DNA of 64,000 bases from assembly GCF_003259335.1 (NCBI RefSeq), contig NZ_QLLL01000003.1, forward strand, positions 1 to 64,000, read 5' to 3'. Shown piece after piece: positions 38,183 to 47,457 of this stretch (position 1 is the first letter of the stretch; the number at the start of each line of letters is the position of its first letter). Both the position numbers and the translations under genes were made by a program. The notes beneath the pieces are model-generated. The model had not been told where the DNA came from. It was given only the letters and a program-made list of their open reading frames with translations, and searched no databases. This DNA comes from Chitinophaga skermanii (GTDB lineage Bacteria; Bacteroidota; Bacteroidia; Chitinophagales; Chitinophagaceae).

Positions 38183-39049
38183 ATGGATTTACAACAAATC
38201 AAGTATTTCCTTGCACTGGCCAAAGAATTACACTTCTGGCATACAGCCGAAAAAATGAACATCACCCAGTCGGCACTCAGTAGGCACATACAAGCCTTGG
38301 AAAGTGAGCTGGATGTGCAATTATTCGACCGGAATAAACGTAGCGTGAAGCTAACCGCCGCCGGCCAGTTTTTAAAGGATAAATGGGAGATTGAATTGAG
38401 TGAAATCGGCTTCATTCACCAGTTTGCCAAACAAATACATTTGGGCGAAAGTGGTACCATTCGTATTGCTTACCCCGAGTCTATTTCCGCGTCCATTTTG
38501 CCTACTATCTTGCAAAATATCTCTAGCGCTTTCCCTTTACTGAAAATAGAATTGTTACAACTTTCGTACGATAACCAAGACGAGTACTTACTCAATTATA
38601 AAATCGACCTTGCCCTTACCCGCGATGTAGCACAATCGAGCAACATCAACGAACGCAAAATATCCACCGAACACCTATCGTTAATTGTACCGGTAAACCA
38701 TCCTTTTAAAAAAGCAAAGGATATTACCACGGCATCGCTCGCGCAACAAAAATTCATCATGAGCATCAATAACAACGATAGTAGTTACAACCGCCTCATT
38801 CACCAAGTATTTGCCGATTATAAAGTAACGCCCAATATTGTGTATAATTGCGATTTTGGATCTACCATACTCGCCCTTATTCGCAAAGGCTTAGGGGTTT
38901 CTATTCTTCCCAGCTCTTACATGCACCACGAAACACCCGGTGTACGTTTTATTCAATTGCCACAGCAAACCGATCTATACTTAAACTGGCGGAAAGATGA
39001 TCATAATCCCATTCTCGCCAACGTGCTCAAAAAAATTGGAAAGCGTTGA
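38183..39049 (+). CDS. LysR family transcriptional regulator
   Basis: This 288-residue LysR regulator has an N-terminal winged helix-turn-helix (residues 1-60, with AEKMNITQSALSRHIQALESEL) and a C-terminal periplasmic-binding-protein-like effector domain (about 90-285). It is transcribed divergently from the EamA transporter across a 57-bp gap, the usual arrangement of a LysR regulator and its target. The inducer is unknown. Confidence 0.93.
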   Translation: MDLQQIKYFLALAKELHFWHTAEKMNITQSALSRHIQALESELDVQLFDRNKRSVKLTAAGQFLKDKWEIELSEIGFIHQFAKQIHLGESGTIRIAYPESISASILPTILQNISSAFPLLKIELLQLSYDNQDEYLLNYKIDLALTRDVAQSSNINERKISTEHLSLIVPVNHPFKKAKDITTASLAQQKFIMSINNNDSSYNRLIHQVFADYKVTPNIVYNCDFGSTILALIRKGLGVSILPSSYMHHETPGVRFIQLPQQTDLYLNWRKDDHNPILANVLKKIGKR

Positions 39050-39499
39050 TTAAACAGCCTTCACCATTTCAATATGCACGATATTATCTTCCAAGTACGT
39101 ATCGCCTACGGCCACAAAGCCGAGCGATTCGTAGAACTTCAATAAATACAACTGCGCACTAATGCGAATAGGGGAGTGTCCAAACTTTTCGTAACACCCG
39201 GCAATAGATGCCTCCATTAATTTTTTGCCCAATCCAATACCTCTATGTGTAGGTGCATTTACAACGCGGCCAATAGATACATCTTCGTAGGAAATTCCTT
39301 TCGGCAATAAACGGGTGTACGCTGCCAACTGGTGATCGGCATAGTACAGTAAATGATAACTAGCCTGGTCCTTGTTATCCATATCCAAATAAGGACAGTT
39401 TTGTTCTACCACGAATACCTCGCAACGTAAACGCAATACCTCGTACAGCTCTTGTGTAGTTAATGCACTAAATGGTTTAATAATATATCGTAACTCCAT
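39050..39499 (-). CDS. ElaA-type GNAT acetyltransferase
   Basis: The start at 39499 gives a 149-residue protein with the usual ElaA N-terminus; the frame opens at 39658 but the extension is unlike the family. Signatures are LRLRCEVFVVEQNCPYLDMDNKDQ (about 22-45), LPKG, and the acetyl-CoA loop THRGIGLGKKLM (about 89-100). Substrate is unknown. The stop abuts the convergent LysR stop. A TACTTTTG element lies 8 bp upstream of the start, implying a very short leader. Confidence 0.9.
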   Translation of the reverse strand: MELRYIIKPFSALTTQELYEVLRLRCEVFVVEQNCPYLDMDNKDQASYHLLYYADHQLAAYTRLLPKGISYEDVSIGRVVNAPTHRGIGLGKKLMEASIAGCYEKFGHSPIRISAQLYLLKFYESLGFVAVGDTYLEDNIVHIEMVKAV

Positions 39500-39507
39500 A
39501 ACTAGCG

Positions 39508-39515
39508 CAAAAGTA
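39508..39515 (-). promoter_or_regulatory. Candidate -7 element for the ElaA-type gene
   Basis: TACTTTTG on the minus strand matches TAnnTTTG exactly and lies 8 bp upstream of the start codon, supporting the shorter start at 39499. Confidence 0.45.
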
Positions 39516-39669
39516 AGTAGCCTATTAATGCTATAAAATGCTTTTTTGCCATCATGTGATGCGGTAAATGCATTAATAATGAATGTTATATTGGTGGGTG
39601 TATCCTGTTTCGTATGCTGCCTAAGCAATACCTGGCGTTTTGTCGTGTTCTTCTGCACCCTTTATCGTG

Positions 39670-39746
39670 CCTTTCTACTATTTTCCATGTAAATCCTAGG
39701 TACTTTCCAAGTAAATTCCATGTATTTTCTATGTAAGTGCCAAGTG
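39670..39746. repeat. Array of seven consecutive 11-bp degenerate direct repeats
   Basis: Seven adjacent 11-mers share the core CCAnGTA: CCTTTCTACTA, TTTTCCATGTA, AATCCTAGGTA, CTTTCCAAGTA, AATTCCATGTA, TTTTCTATGTA, AGTGCCAAGTG. The register is exact with no gaps. They lie in a 543-bp gene-free gap between the leftward acetyltransferase and the rightward hypothetical gene at 40043. One helical turn per repeat suggests cooperative protein binding on one DNA face. The rest of the gap (39500-40042) shows no convincing gene. Confidence 0.7.
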
Positions 39747-40042
39747 ACAATATGCTATCTGATCAATCATCGCCTTGTATTTCAATAGAAAGCGTGTTGT
39801 TACTTTTTTTGCTTTTTACTTTAGATAGCCTTACCGGCTATTTGTCATATAGTGAATATGTCATGTCGAGCGTATGGCAGCTGCTTGTTACTGCGGTGAA
39901 AAACATAATAATCGATGGGATGAATGCTGTATATATAGCGAGTTTAAATATGCTTTGGCATGATATGAATCCGGCATGTTAGGCCCCAAATTTGACGTTG
40001 TTAGGTGGTAAAATTTGTTTTATTAACCTTCAATCTACATCC

Positions 40043-41023
40043 ATGAGTAAAGCGTTATACCTTCATCCTAAGCACTTGCAGAAAGTGTCTTTTTATCCAA
40101 CAGCGAATGGCTACCTTACCACTACAAAGCAGCGAAAAGCTACGAACTGGGAGCATGCTTGTTATGATAAAATTCGTGCCCACCGTAAAGAATTTGGCCG
40201 CGCTGCACAAACCGCCGCCCAAGTACGGTTGGCTTTCAAGCAAATTATTGAATTAATACCCGATAAAACGATGTACCGTCGTTTCTCTTCCCAGTTATTG
40301 TCTATCATTAAAAACGATCATACCAACATAAGGGGAGAACGTACGGTAGAAGCGGGCGATGTAACCGCATTAACACGGTTCGAATTCAACAATGACGCTT
40401 ATTTTCACCGTATTTTTAAAGCAAAGTATGCTGTAGCGTTTGATCGCACCACGGGCCGCGCACAAGTACAAATACCCGCCTTCAAACCAAGCAGCGAAGT
40501 ACGCATCCCAAAGAATGCCACCCACTTTAAACTAGTGGCAGTAGCACAAGCGATCAATTTCGAGACCTGCGATGCGCAATCCAAATACACTTCCACCACG
40601 GCATTCCCATTAGATAGTACATTGAAAGATGATATTACGCTAGAGCTACAGCTACCTGCACACGATCCTCGCCACGTATTCATCTCCATAGGCATCGAGT
40701 TCGTAGAACACCTCCATGGTCGCGAATATGCCGTACGAGGCGGGCATGAAAATGCCATGAGTATTGCCGGGGTGTACACTAAAGTGGCTCATACCACGGT
40801 GGTGCAAACAGGAAAATGTATACCGGCTATAGTGGCTATCCGCCAACAGGCGAAGCAACAAGTAGACGTGGTAACACCCGTTCCGCCCAAGGTAACACCC
40901 AAACCTACGATGGCTACCCAGCCGGTTCGTCGCAACAAAATTCCTTCCTTCATTCATCCCCCCACCAACAAATCCAAACGTAAGCAGGTAACGCTACAGC
41001 CTGCCATTGTTCCCATAGAATAA
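40043..41023 (+). CDS. Hypothetical protein, conserved-looking, mixed alpha/beta
   Basis: The start at 40043 gives a 326-residue protein without signal peptide or membrane helices; the frame opens at 39992. The N-terminal 100 residues are helical and basic (REFGRAAQTAAQVRLAFKQIIELI). The middle is beta-rich with an FEFN segment near residues 112-115, and the C-terminal 60 residues are a Pro/Lys-rich tail. I do not recognise the family. The only notable context is the 11-bp repeat array about 300 bp upstream. Confidence 0.75.
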   Translation: MSKALYLHPKHLQKVSFYPTANGYLTTTKQRKATNWEHACYDKIRAHRKEFGRAAQTAAQVRLAFKQIIELIPDKTMYRRFSSQLLSIIKNDHTNIRGERTVEAGDVTALTRFEFNNDAYFHRIFKAKYAVAFDRTTGRAQVQIPAFKPSSEVRIPKNATHFKLVAVAQAINFETCDAQSKYTSTTAFPLDSTLKDDITLELQLPAHDPRHVFISIGIEFVEHLHGREYAVRGGHENAMSIAGVYTKVAHTTVVQTGKCIPAIVAIRQQAKQQVDVVTPVPPKVTPKPTMATQPVRRNKIPSFIHPPTNKSKRKQVTLQPAIVPIE

Positions 41024-41177
41024 AAACGTATATCCACCACGGTTAGCATGGCTTGGTACAAGGTACGAGGCTGGGCGAACTATGCCCATGAACGAGCATT
41101 TTGTTAAATAGTCTTAAAATTTTAATCCAAACCGCACCTTTCCGTGTTACTCTTTTTCTAAGCATAAGCCTCCGATC

Positions 41178-42497
41178 ATGAGAAAATTGGGATTTATAGT
41201 ATGGATCACAGTATGCTGGGTTGTACAACATGCCAATGCGCAAGATTCGAGCCGGTGGACATTAGAAGAATGTATAGCGTATGCCAAGCAACATAATATT
41301 AGCATCAATACCCTCCGGTTAACAAGAGCCTCCTCCAATGAAGATGTGCTGCAAGCCCGTGCCGCACGTATTCCCAGCTTGGCGGGTTCGGCTTCGCAAT
41401 CGTTTACCAATAGTAAGAATGCCGATCCTGTTATTGGTGGCTTCCAAACCCAATCGAGCTGGGCCGGGAATTACGGCGTAAATACCTCCGTTACGCTCTT
41501 TAACGCAGGGTACTTACAAAACAGCTACAAGGAAAAGAAACTTTTGCTACAATCGGCCGACCTCAACATCCTGCAAACCGAAAACGATATCACCCTACAA
41601 CTTACCCAAGCTTTCTTACAAGCTTTGTTAACGCGCGAGAATATCGTTTACCTGCAAGATGTACTGGAAACTTCCAATGCCCAACTCACTCAAGCGAAGC
41701 AACGCTACGATGCAGGCAGTATCGCGAAAAAAGACTACCTCACTTTCGAAGCACAAGTAGCCGCAGATGAGTATAACCTCGTGGCCGCAAAGAACACGTA
41801 CCGCAATAACTTGCTCACCATTCAACAACTACTTCAAATTCCCATGGAAAGCGATTTCGATATCCTCGTGGAAGATAAAGTTGAAATACCCGTTGATGCA
41901 CCGCCGCTAGATACTGCTATTAACGTGGCTATGCGCACCCGCCCGGAAGTACAAAACAGTCAACTCGCCATCGAGATTGCCAAAATCCAAATACGCATGG
42001 CTAGGGCAGGGCATTACCCCACGGTAAGCCTCGGCGGTACTTTATCTACGGGGTATACCGATAATACCACGGAAGCATATTTCAACCAGTTGAATAATAA
42101 CTTCTACCAACGGGCCTCGCTCACGGTAGGGATTCCCATCTTCTCCAATAGAACGGTGAGAACGGCGGAGAATAAAGCAAAAATTAATCTTTCCCAATCC
42201 AACTTGAATTTACTGAATACGCGCACGTTGCTTACCCAAGCAATCGAGCAAGCATATATCGGGTTGTTGAACGCGGAAAGTCAATATAGCGCAGCGCAAA
42301 AACAAGTAACATCCACAGAAGAAGCCTATAGAATTGTGCAAGCGCAATTACGTTTAGGCGGGGCGAACTTGGTGGAGCTTTTACAACAGAAGAATTTGTA
42401 CATACAAAGTATGCAAGCTTTTCTGCAAGCGAAATATGCAAACATTCTACAACGCAAGATATACGACTATTACATGGGCATAGCCGTTACACTTTAA
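41178..42497 (+). CDS. TolC family outer membrane efflux protein
   Basis: This 439-residue TolC-type channel has a signal peptide (cleavage near ANAQ, residue 21) and two long coiled-coil repeats forming the trans-periplasmic barrel (about 30-210 and 240-430). It opens a four-gene tripartite efflux operon with a MacA-like adaptor, an ABC ATPase and a MacB-like permease. Together these would export small molecules or peptides across both membranes. A 21-bp gap follows. Confidence 0.92.
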   Translation: MRKLGFIVWITVCWVVQHANAQDSSRWTLEECIAYAKQHNISINTLRLTRASSNEDVLQARAARIPSLAGSASQSFTNSKNADPVIGGFQTQSSWAGNYGVNTSVTLFNAGYLQNSYKEKKLLLQSADLNILQTENDITLQLTQAFLQALLTRENIVYLQDVLETSNAQLTQAKQRYDAGSIAKKDYLTFEAQVAADEYNLVAAKNTYRNNLLTIQQLLQIPMESDFDILVEDKVEIPVDAPPLDTAINVAMRTRPEVQNSQLAIEIAKIQIRMARAGHYPTVSLGGTLSTGYTDNTTEAYFNQLNNNFYQRASLTVGIPIFSNRTVRTAENKAKINLSQSNLNLLNTRTLLTQAIEQAYIGLLNAESQYSAAQKQVTSTEEAYRIVQAQLRLGGANLVELLQQKNLYIQSMQAFLQAKYANILQRKIYDYYMGIAVTL

Positions 42498-42518
42498 GAA
42501 CGATAAATTAGGTAAGTA

Positions 42519-43736
42519 ATGAAAAAATATAAATGGCTCATTATTGTACTTGTAGCAGTGCTGGCGATCGCGCTGGTTTGGTTTTTCTTCTTACGAAAAC
42601 CCGCACAGCAAGTAGTTTTCGAAACGGAACATCCTACAAGAGGCAGCATTTCTAATTCCGTTACCGCCACCGGTTCTATTCAACCCGTAGATACCGTGTC
42701 GGTAGGTACGCAAATTTCTGGTACAGTAAAGGCCATCTTCACCGATTTTAATCAAACTGTGAAGAAAGGACAGCTCATTGCCGAGATTGATAAATCGTTG
42801 CTACAAGCTACGGTCGATCAAATTACGGCCAACCTCACTTCTGCCAAAGATCAACTCGTTTATCAAACACAAAACTATAACCGCCAAAAGCAATTATTCG
42901 ATGTAGGGGCTATCAGTAGGGCCGATTACGAAACTGCTACTTATTCTTACAATGTTGCCAAGGCGAGCGTAGCCAGCTTACAAGCGCAACTACGTTCCGC
43001 CAAACAGAATTTATCTTTCGCCGATATTTTCTCGCCTATTGATGGCGTGGTGATGTACCGGAACGTAAGCATTGGTCAAACCGTGGCCTCCAGTTTCAAT
43101 ACGCCCACGCTGTTTGTAATTGCGAAAGATTTAACAAAAATGCAAGTACAAGCCAGCGTAGATGAAGCCGATATCGGCAATGTACAAAAAGGCTTACAGG
43201 TAACCTTCACGGTAGATGCTTACCCCGAAGATGTGTTCAAAGGTTCCGTGAAAGATATTTGGCTGCGCCCTTCTATCAGTTCTAACGTGGTTACCTATAA
43301 CACCATCATCGAAACAGCGAATGAAGATATGAAGCTGAAACCGGGTATGACAGCCAATATTACCATTTACACGAAACTAGTAGAAGATGCCGTGTTAATC
43401 AGCGCCCGCGCCCTTCAATTCAAACCCGATTCAAGTATGCTCGGTAAAACATACAATATTATACCCGGCCCGCCCCATCCCAGGAAGAAAGAGAACGATA
43501 CGAGTAGCATTAAACATGCGTCGGTATGGGTGAAGCAAGATTCGAATATCGTAAGAAAAACCATTACGATCGGTATGAACGACGAAACACATGTACAAGT
43601 ACTCAATGGCCTCACCACGGAAGATAACGTGATCACCGATGCTACGCTTGTAAGCGCTAAAGAAGCGAAAGGGAATCAACAAGTGAAGAGCCCGTTCATG
43701 CCTAGTAGGCCACGGGGTAACCAAAGAAGAAACTAA
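42519..43736 (+). CDS. MacA-like periplasmic adaptor (HlyD/RND-type membrane fusion protein)
   Basis: This 405-residue membrane fusion protein has one N-terminal transmembrane helix (about 5-24), a lipoyl-like domain split by an alpha-hairpin (about 55-180), and beta-barrel and membrane-proximal domains beyond. It links the TolC channel to the MacB-type ABC transporter encoded next. Its stop overlaps the ATPase start by 1 bp (TAATG), giving coupled translation. Confidence 0.92.
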   Translation: MKKYKWLIIVLVAVLAIALVWFFFLRKPAQQVVFETEHPTRGSISNSVTATGSIQPVDTVSVGTQISGTVKAIFTDFNQTVKKGQLIAEIDKSLLQATVDQITANLTSAKDQLVYQTQNYNRQKQLFDVGAISRADYETATYSYNVAKASVASLQAQLRSAKQNLSFADIFSPIDGVVMYRNVSIGQTVASSFNTPTLFVIAKDLTKMQVQASVDEADIGNVQKGLQVTFTVDAYPEDVFKGSVKDIWLRPSISSNVVTYNTIIETANEDMKLKPGMTANITIYTKLVEDAVLISARALQFKPDSSMLGKTYNIIPGPPHPRKKENDTSSIKHASVWVKQDSNIVRKTITIGMNDETHVQVLNGLTTEDNVITDATLVSAKEAKGNQQVKSPFMPSRPRGNQRRN

Positions 43737-44491
43737 TGGCAGGAGAGAAATACATATTACATACAGAGCACCTGGAACGCCATTTTCAAGTGGGTATCGA
43801 GGTGGTGAAAGCATTGAAAGGCGTTACTTTCAGCGTAGAACCCGGCGAGTTTTTAACCATTATGGGTAGCAGCGGCTCGGGTAAAACTACGTTGCTGAAT
43901 ATTCTCGGCTGTTTGGATAAACCTACAGGTGGCACCTATTTACTCGACGGGGTAGAGATAAGTGGTTTAAGCAGGAATGACTTAGCCCGGTTACGTAACC
44001 ACAAAATAGGCTTCGTGTTCCAGTCGTACAACCTGCTGCCGCGTACAACGGCGCTAGAGAACGTAGAATTGCCTTTGCTGTATAATGCCGAGATTTCTAC
44101 CCACGAAAGAAAGGAACGGGCCATAAAGGCCCTAGAAGCAGTGAAACTGGGCGATCGTTTAGATCATACGCCCAACCAGTTATCGGGTGGGCAACAACAA
44201 AGGGTAGCCATTGCCCGTGCCTTGGTAAACGAACCGGTGATGATTTTAGCGGATGAAGCAACGGGTAACCTCGATAGTAGAACCTCGTACGAGATCATGG
44301 CCTTGTTCCAAGAGCTGAACCAAGTAGATAAAAAAACAATCGTATTCGTTACGCACGAACCCGATATCGCCGCGTTTAGCAGCAGAACGGTGTTCCTCCG
44401 TGATGGGAAGGTGTTGAAAGATACCTTCAACAATGATATTAAATCCGCCCGCGAGGCGTTAGATAATTTACCACCGGCAGACGATTATTAA
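43736..44491 (+). CDS. MacB-type ABC transporter ATP-binding protein
   Basis: This 251-residue ATPase has Walker A GSSGSGKTT near residues 43-51, Q-loop VFQSYNLLPRTT, signature LSGGQQQ, Walker B VMILADEAT and H-loop VTHEPD. All catalytic residues are present. It is of the MacB/LolD/FtsE group, working with the separately encoded permease that follows after 15 bp. Confidence 0.95.
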   Translation: MAGEKYILHTEHLERHFQVGIEVVKALKGVTFSVEPGEFLTIMGSSGSGKTTLLNILGCLDKPTGGTYLLDGVEISGLSRNDLARLRNHKIGFVFQSYNLLPRTTALENVELPLLYNAEISTHERKERAIKALEAVKLGDRLDHTPNQLSGGQQQRVAIARALVNEPVMILADEATGNLDSRTSYEIMALFQELNQVDKKTIVFVTHEPDIAAFSSRTVFLRDGKVLKDTFNNDIKSAREALDNLPPADDY

Positions 44492-44506
44492 CCGTAAGAG
44501 TAAGAG

Positions 44507-45733
44507 ATGAGTATTTTCAATCTACTGCGCATTGCCCTTAAAGCTTTGCAACGAAACAAACTCAGGGCATTTTTAACGATGTTGGGCATCATCATTGGTG
44601 TGGCAGCGGTAATTGCTATGGTGGCCATTGGCCAAGGTTCGAAACAAAGCATCCAAGACCAACTGTCGAGCATGGGTTCTAACATGATTACCATTCGCCC
44701 CAGTTCCAATATTTCGCCCGGTGGCGGTGCCCGCTTAGATGCCAGTTCTTTACAAACCCTTACCCTCGACGATGTAAAAGCCATTCAAAAACAAGCAACG
44801 TATATATCCAGTATTTCCCCGGCCGTATCCTCAAAAGGACAAGCGATTAACGGCGCCTTCAACTGGCCTACCACCATCCAAGGCGTTACGCCTGGTTACT
44901 TAGAGATCCGCGATTGGAAAACCAAGCAAGGCGTAGTGTTTTCGGATGAAGATGGTACCAGTGCCGCGAAAGTGTGCTTGATTGGTCAAACCGTGTACGA
45001 AAACCTCTTTTCACCCGGCGATGATCCTATTGGGAAAATTATTCGTTTCAATAGAATCCCTTTTAAAATAATTGGGTTATTAGCCGAGAAAGGGGAGAAT
45101 GCTTTTGGACAAGACCAAGACGATATTATTATTGCCCCCTTTGCCACTGTACAAAAACGTTTACTAGCCATTACTTACATACAAAACATTTATGCTGCCG
45201 CCTTGAATGAAAACGTAACGGAACAAGCTACAGCAGAAATAAGTAGTATTCTCCGTAAAACCCACAAGTTGAAAGATACCGACGATGATGATTTTATGGT
45301 ACGTACACAAGCAGAGTTGATCAATACGTTCAGCTCTACGAGTCAATTACTCACCGTGCTATTAACCGCTATCGCGGCTATTTCTTTGTTAGTAGGTGGA
45401 ATTGGCATCATGAACATCATGTACGTGTCGGTAACTGAACGTACGAAAGAAATCGGTTTGCGCATGTCGATTGGTGCGCGGGGGATCGATATTTTGTTGC
45501 AATTCCTTACGGAAGCGATATTAATTAGCATTACGGGCGGTATACTAGGCGTGTTGCTAGGTATTTCCACGGCGAAGCTCATTACCATTTTCTTAAAGTG
45601 GCCCACCTTGGTATCGGAATCGTCGATCATATTATCCTTTGCGGTTTGTACGATAACGGGTGTATTCTTCGGTTATTATCCTGCCTTAAAAGCGTCGAGG
45701 CTAGATCCTATTGAGGCCTTGCGGTACGAATAA
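44507..45733 (+). CDS. MacB-type ABC transporter permease
   Basis: This 408-residue protein begins with an N-terminal transmembrane helix (RAFLTMLGIIIGVAAVIAMVAIG), followed by the large periplasmic MacB_PCD domain (about 50-260). Three C-terminal helices carry the FtsX motif (VGGIGIMNIMYVSVTERTKEIGLRMSIGAR). In classical MacB the ATPase is fused to this part; here it is separate. It closes the efflux operon and works by mechanotransmission with the adaptor and TolC. Confidence 0.94.
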   Translation: MSIFNLLRIALKALQRNKLRAFLTMLGIIIGVAAVIAMVAIGQGSKQSIQDQLSSMGSNMITIRPSSNISPGGGARLDASSLQTLTLDDVKAIQKQATYISSISPAVSSKGQAINGAFNWPTTIQGVTPGYLEIRDWKTKQGVVFSDEDGTSAAKVCLIGQTVYENLFSPGDDPIGKIIRFNRIPFKIIGLLAEKGENAFGQDQDDIIIAPFATVQKRLLAITYIQNIYAAALNENVTEQATAEISSILRKTHKLKDTDDDDFMVRTQAELINTFSSTSQLLTVLLTAIAAISLLVGGIGIMNIMYVSVTERTKEIGLRMSIGARGIDILLQFLTEAILISITGGILGVLLGISTAKLITIFLKWPTLVSESSIILSFAVCTITGVFFGYYPALKASRLDPIEALRYE

Positions 45734-45834
45734 ATTAATCTTGTGTAGTGCGGTGGCATTACAGTGGGCATTGTTAATTTCGGAACTGTGTAACATGTAC
45801 CGTGTTCATCGTCCATTAATTATGTAAGCCTATT

Positions 45835-46284
45835 ATGAAACTAAAACGCACTACAGTAGAGGTCATTTCCCTCTTGTTAATCCTATTGTTTGTTTATACT
45901 GCTACTTCTAAGTGGATTGATCCTCCACGATTTACCGCCCAATTAAACAAGCAGCCTTTCGGCGAGGAATTTACACCTTGGTTGTTTTGGCTGATCCCTG
46001 GTTCGGAAGTGTTACTGGTAATACTGCTGGTAATACCGAAAACGCGCACCTTGGGGTTGTTTGGCTCCGCCTTATTAATGTTGATATTCACCGTGTATGT
46101 AGGGCTTGTTACGGCCAACGTGTTTGAGCATGTGCCTTGTACTTGTGGTGGTATCATATCGCAACTGGGTTGGCCACAGCACTTGGTGATGAACAGTATA
46201 TTTTTAGCGTTGGCAATATGGGCATTTATATGGAATAGAAAACTGCCGGTGGAACAAGCGCCTACGAAACTGGCTAGTGCATAA
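45835..46284 (+). CDS. MauE/DoxX-like redox-associated membrane protein
   Basis: This 149-residue inner membrane protein has four predicted helices and a CTCGG motif near residue 103. The length and helix pattern match MauE/DoxX-like proteins, which are thought to assist disulfide formation or protein maturation in the envelope. It is followed after 45 bp by a small secreted protein with two cysteines, which may be its partner or client. Confidence 0.75.
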   Translation: MKLKRTTVEVISLLLILLFVYTATSKWIDPPRFTAQLNKQPFGEEFTPWLFWLIPGSEVLLVILLVIPKTRTLGLFGSALLMLIFTVYVGLVTANVFEHVPCTCGGIISQLGWPQHLVMNSIFLALAIWAFIWNRKLPVEQAPTKLASA

Positions 46285-46329
46285 TAAAAAAAATAAAACT
46301 ATTTTTTTTCACTTCCTTAAACTATCTTT

Positions 46330-46659
46330 ATGAAAAGAAGACAAATATTCGTTACCCTAGCTGTAATTATATTGGGCATGTCTTACGCTATAGCAGGTGC
46401 TATGGAAAAGCGTATTGTTCACTCTTATGGCATTATTAGTGTTGTGAATATAAGTGGGGTTGATTACTACTACGTTGATCCTGTTCCTTTAGAAACACAG
46501 ATCGAAGGCGTAGATTACACTTGTACCGGTACGAACAACTGGCCTTGCTCTGTGGATGCCCGCGTGTTACCACAATCAAGAGGAGGATTCAGTCATACTT
46601 TACCTACATCAGGTTCTAGCATTGTAGGTGTAAGTGCTTACCGTTATTTTTCAAGATAA
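46330..46659 (+). CDS. Small secreted protein (DUF6520-like) downstream of MauE-like gene
   Basis: This 109-residue protein has a signal peptide (MKRRQIFVTLAVIILGMSYAIAGA). The mature part contains a DYTC...WPCS pair of cysteines about nine residues apart. In Bacteroidota, small DUF6520-type proteins with a C-terminal cysteine pair are found next to MauE-like genes, so the pair here suggests a maturation relationship; the assignment is by pattern only. A strong terminator follows. Confidence 0.55.
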   Translation: MKRRQIFVTLAVIILGMSYAIAGAMEKRIVHSYGIISVVNISGVDYYYVDPVPLETQIEGVDYTCTGTNNWPCSVDARVLPQSRGGFSHTLPTSGSSIVGVSAYRYFSR

Positions 46660-46691
46660 GGCATTTCTGAACGGTTTAATAATCCAGTTCG

Positions 46692-46725
46692 GCCCAAGTC
46701 TGTATAGCAGCTTGGGCTTTTTTTT
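46692..46725 (+). terminator. Terminator of the MauE-like/small secreted pair
   Basis: A 7-bp GC-rich stem GCCCAAG/CTTGGGC (46692-46698 with 46711-46717) is followed by eight T. Confidence 0.85.
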
Positions 46726-46847
46726 ATGCTTACATGTTTATTGTAGAAATTACACAATTATAAGAATTCGTTGTATCTTCGTCGCCGTAAAATATTGGAC
46801 ACACAAGTATGTTCCATTTAACCTAAGCACCCTAATTATTAAACGAC

Positions 46848-47396
46848 ATGTACACAATTGAATGGTTGAAAGCGAATTTCAATGAAGGAAAAGATGCCGA
46901 ATTTTTGTTTTTCTGGGGCCATACGCCTAAATCTCCACAAAGCATAGATGCAAGTTGTTTTTCCCAATGGTTTCCTGCGTCTTTTACAGTAGAAGGCATT
47001 ACCTACAAAACCGCCGAACACTGGATGATGGCAGAGAAAGCACGCCTATTTAACGACGAAGAAATGCTAGCCGAGATATTGGCCGCCGATAAACCGGCCG
47101 TAGCCAAAGCCTTGGGTCGTAAAGTAAAAAACTTTGATCCCGCCAAGTGGACAGCCCATGCTTACGCAATAGTAAAAAAAGGTACCTATCACAAGTTCCA
47201 ACAAAACGAAGCAATGAAAGCTTGCTTGCTGAAAACAGGTGATAAAATTCTCGTAGAGGCCAGCCCATTTGATGACATTTGGGGCATCGGGATGGGAAAA
47301 GACAACCCGAAAGCACTGCACGTAGATACCTGGCGCGGACAAAACCTACTTGGCTTTATATTAACCGAAGTGCGCGACGAATTCCGTAAAGCCTAG
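46848..47396 (+). CDS. NADAR family protein
   Basis: This 182-residue protein matches the NADAR/YbiA-like fold by its FFWGH, CFSQWFPASF, TAEHWMMAEKARLF and IWGIGM segments and the C-terminal WRGQNLLGFILTEVR. The family includes N-glycosidases that remove damaged riboflavin precursors and ADP-ribosyl groups from guanine. It is cytoplasmic and apparently monocistronic, with a hairpin 12 bp past the stop. Confidence 0.92.
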   Translation: MYTIEWLKANFNEGKDAEFLFFWGHTPKSPQSIDASCFSQWFPASFTVEGITYKTAEHWMMAEKARLFNDEEMLAEILAADKPAVAKALGRKVKNFDPAKWTAHAYAIVKKGTYHKFQQNEAMKACLLKTGDKILVEASPFDDIWGIGMGKDNPKALHVDTWRGQNLLGFILTEVRDEFRKA

Positions 47397-47407
47397 CACT
47401 CATTAGT

Positions 47408-47440
47408 AATTGGGTACATCCAACGGTGTAACCCAATTAT
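47408..47440 (+). terminator. Weak hairpin after the NADAR gene
   Basis: An 8-bp stem AATTGGGT/ACCCAATT (47408-47415 with 47431-47438) is followed by a short T stretch. It also overlaps the region where the AraC-type gene promoter should be. Confidence 0.45.
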
Positions 47441-47457
47441 TTCCCTAATTTCGCCCT

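Noticed and set aside
39670..39746. The 11-bp repeat array as a CRISPR array
   Set aside because: The repeats are directly adjacent with no spacers and are degenerate; no cas gene is nearby.
39737..39982. 81-codon plus-strand ORF
   Set aside because: It overlaps the end of the 11-bp repeat array, has no recognisable family and a composition like translated non-coding AT-rich DNA, so I do not call it a gene.
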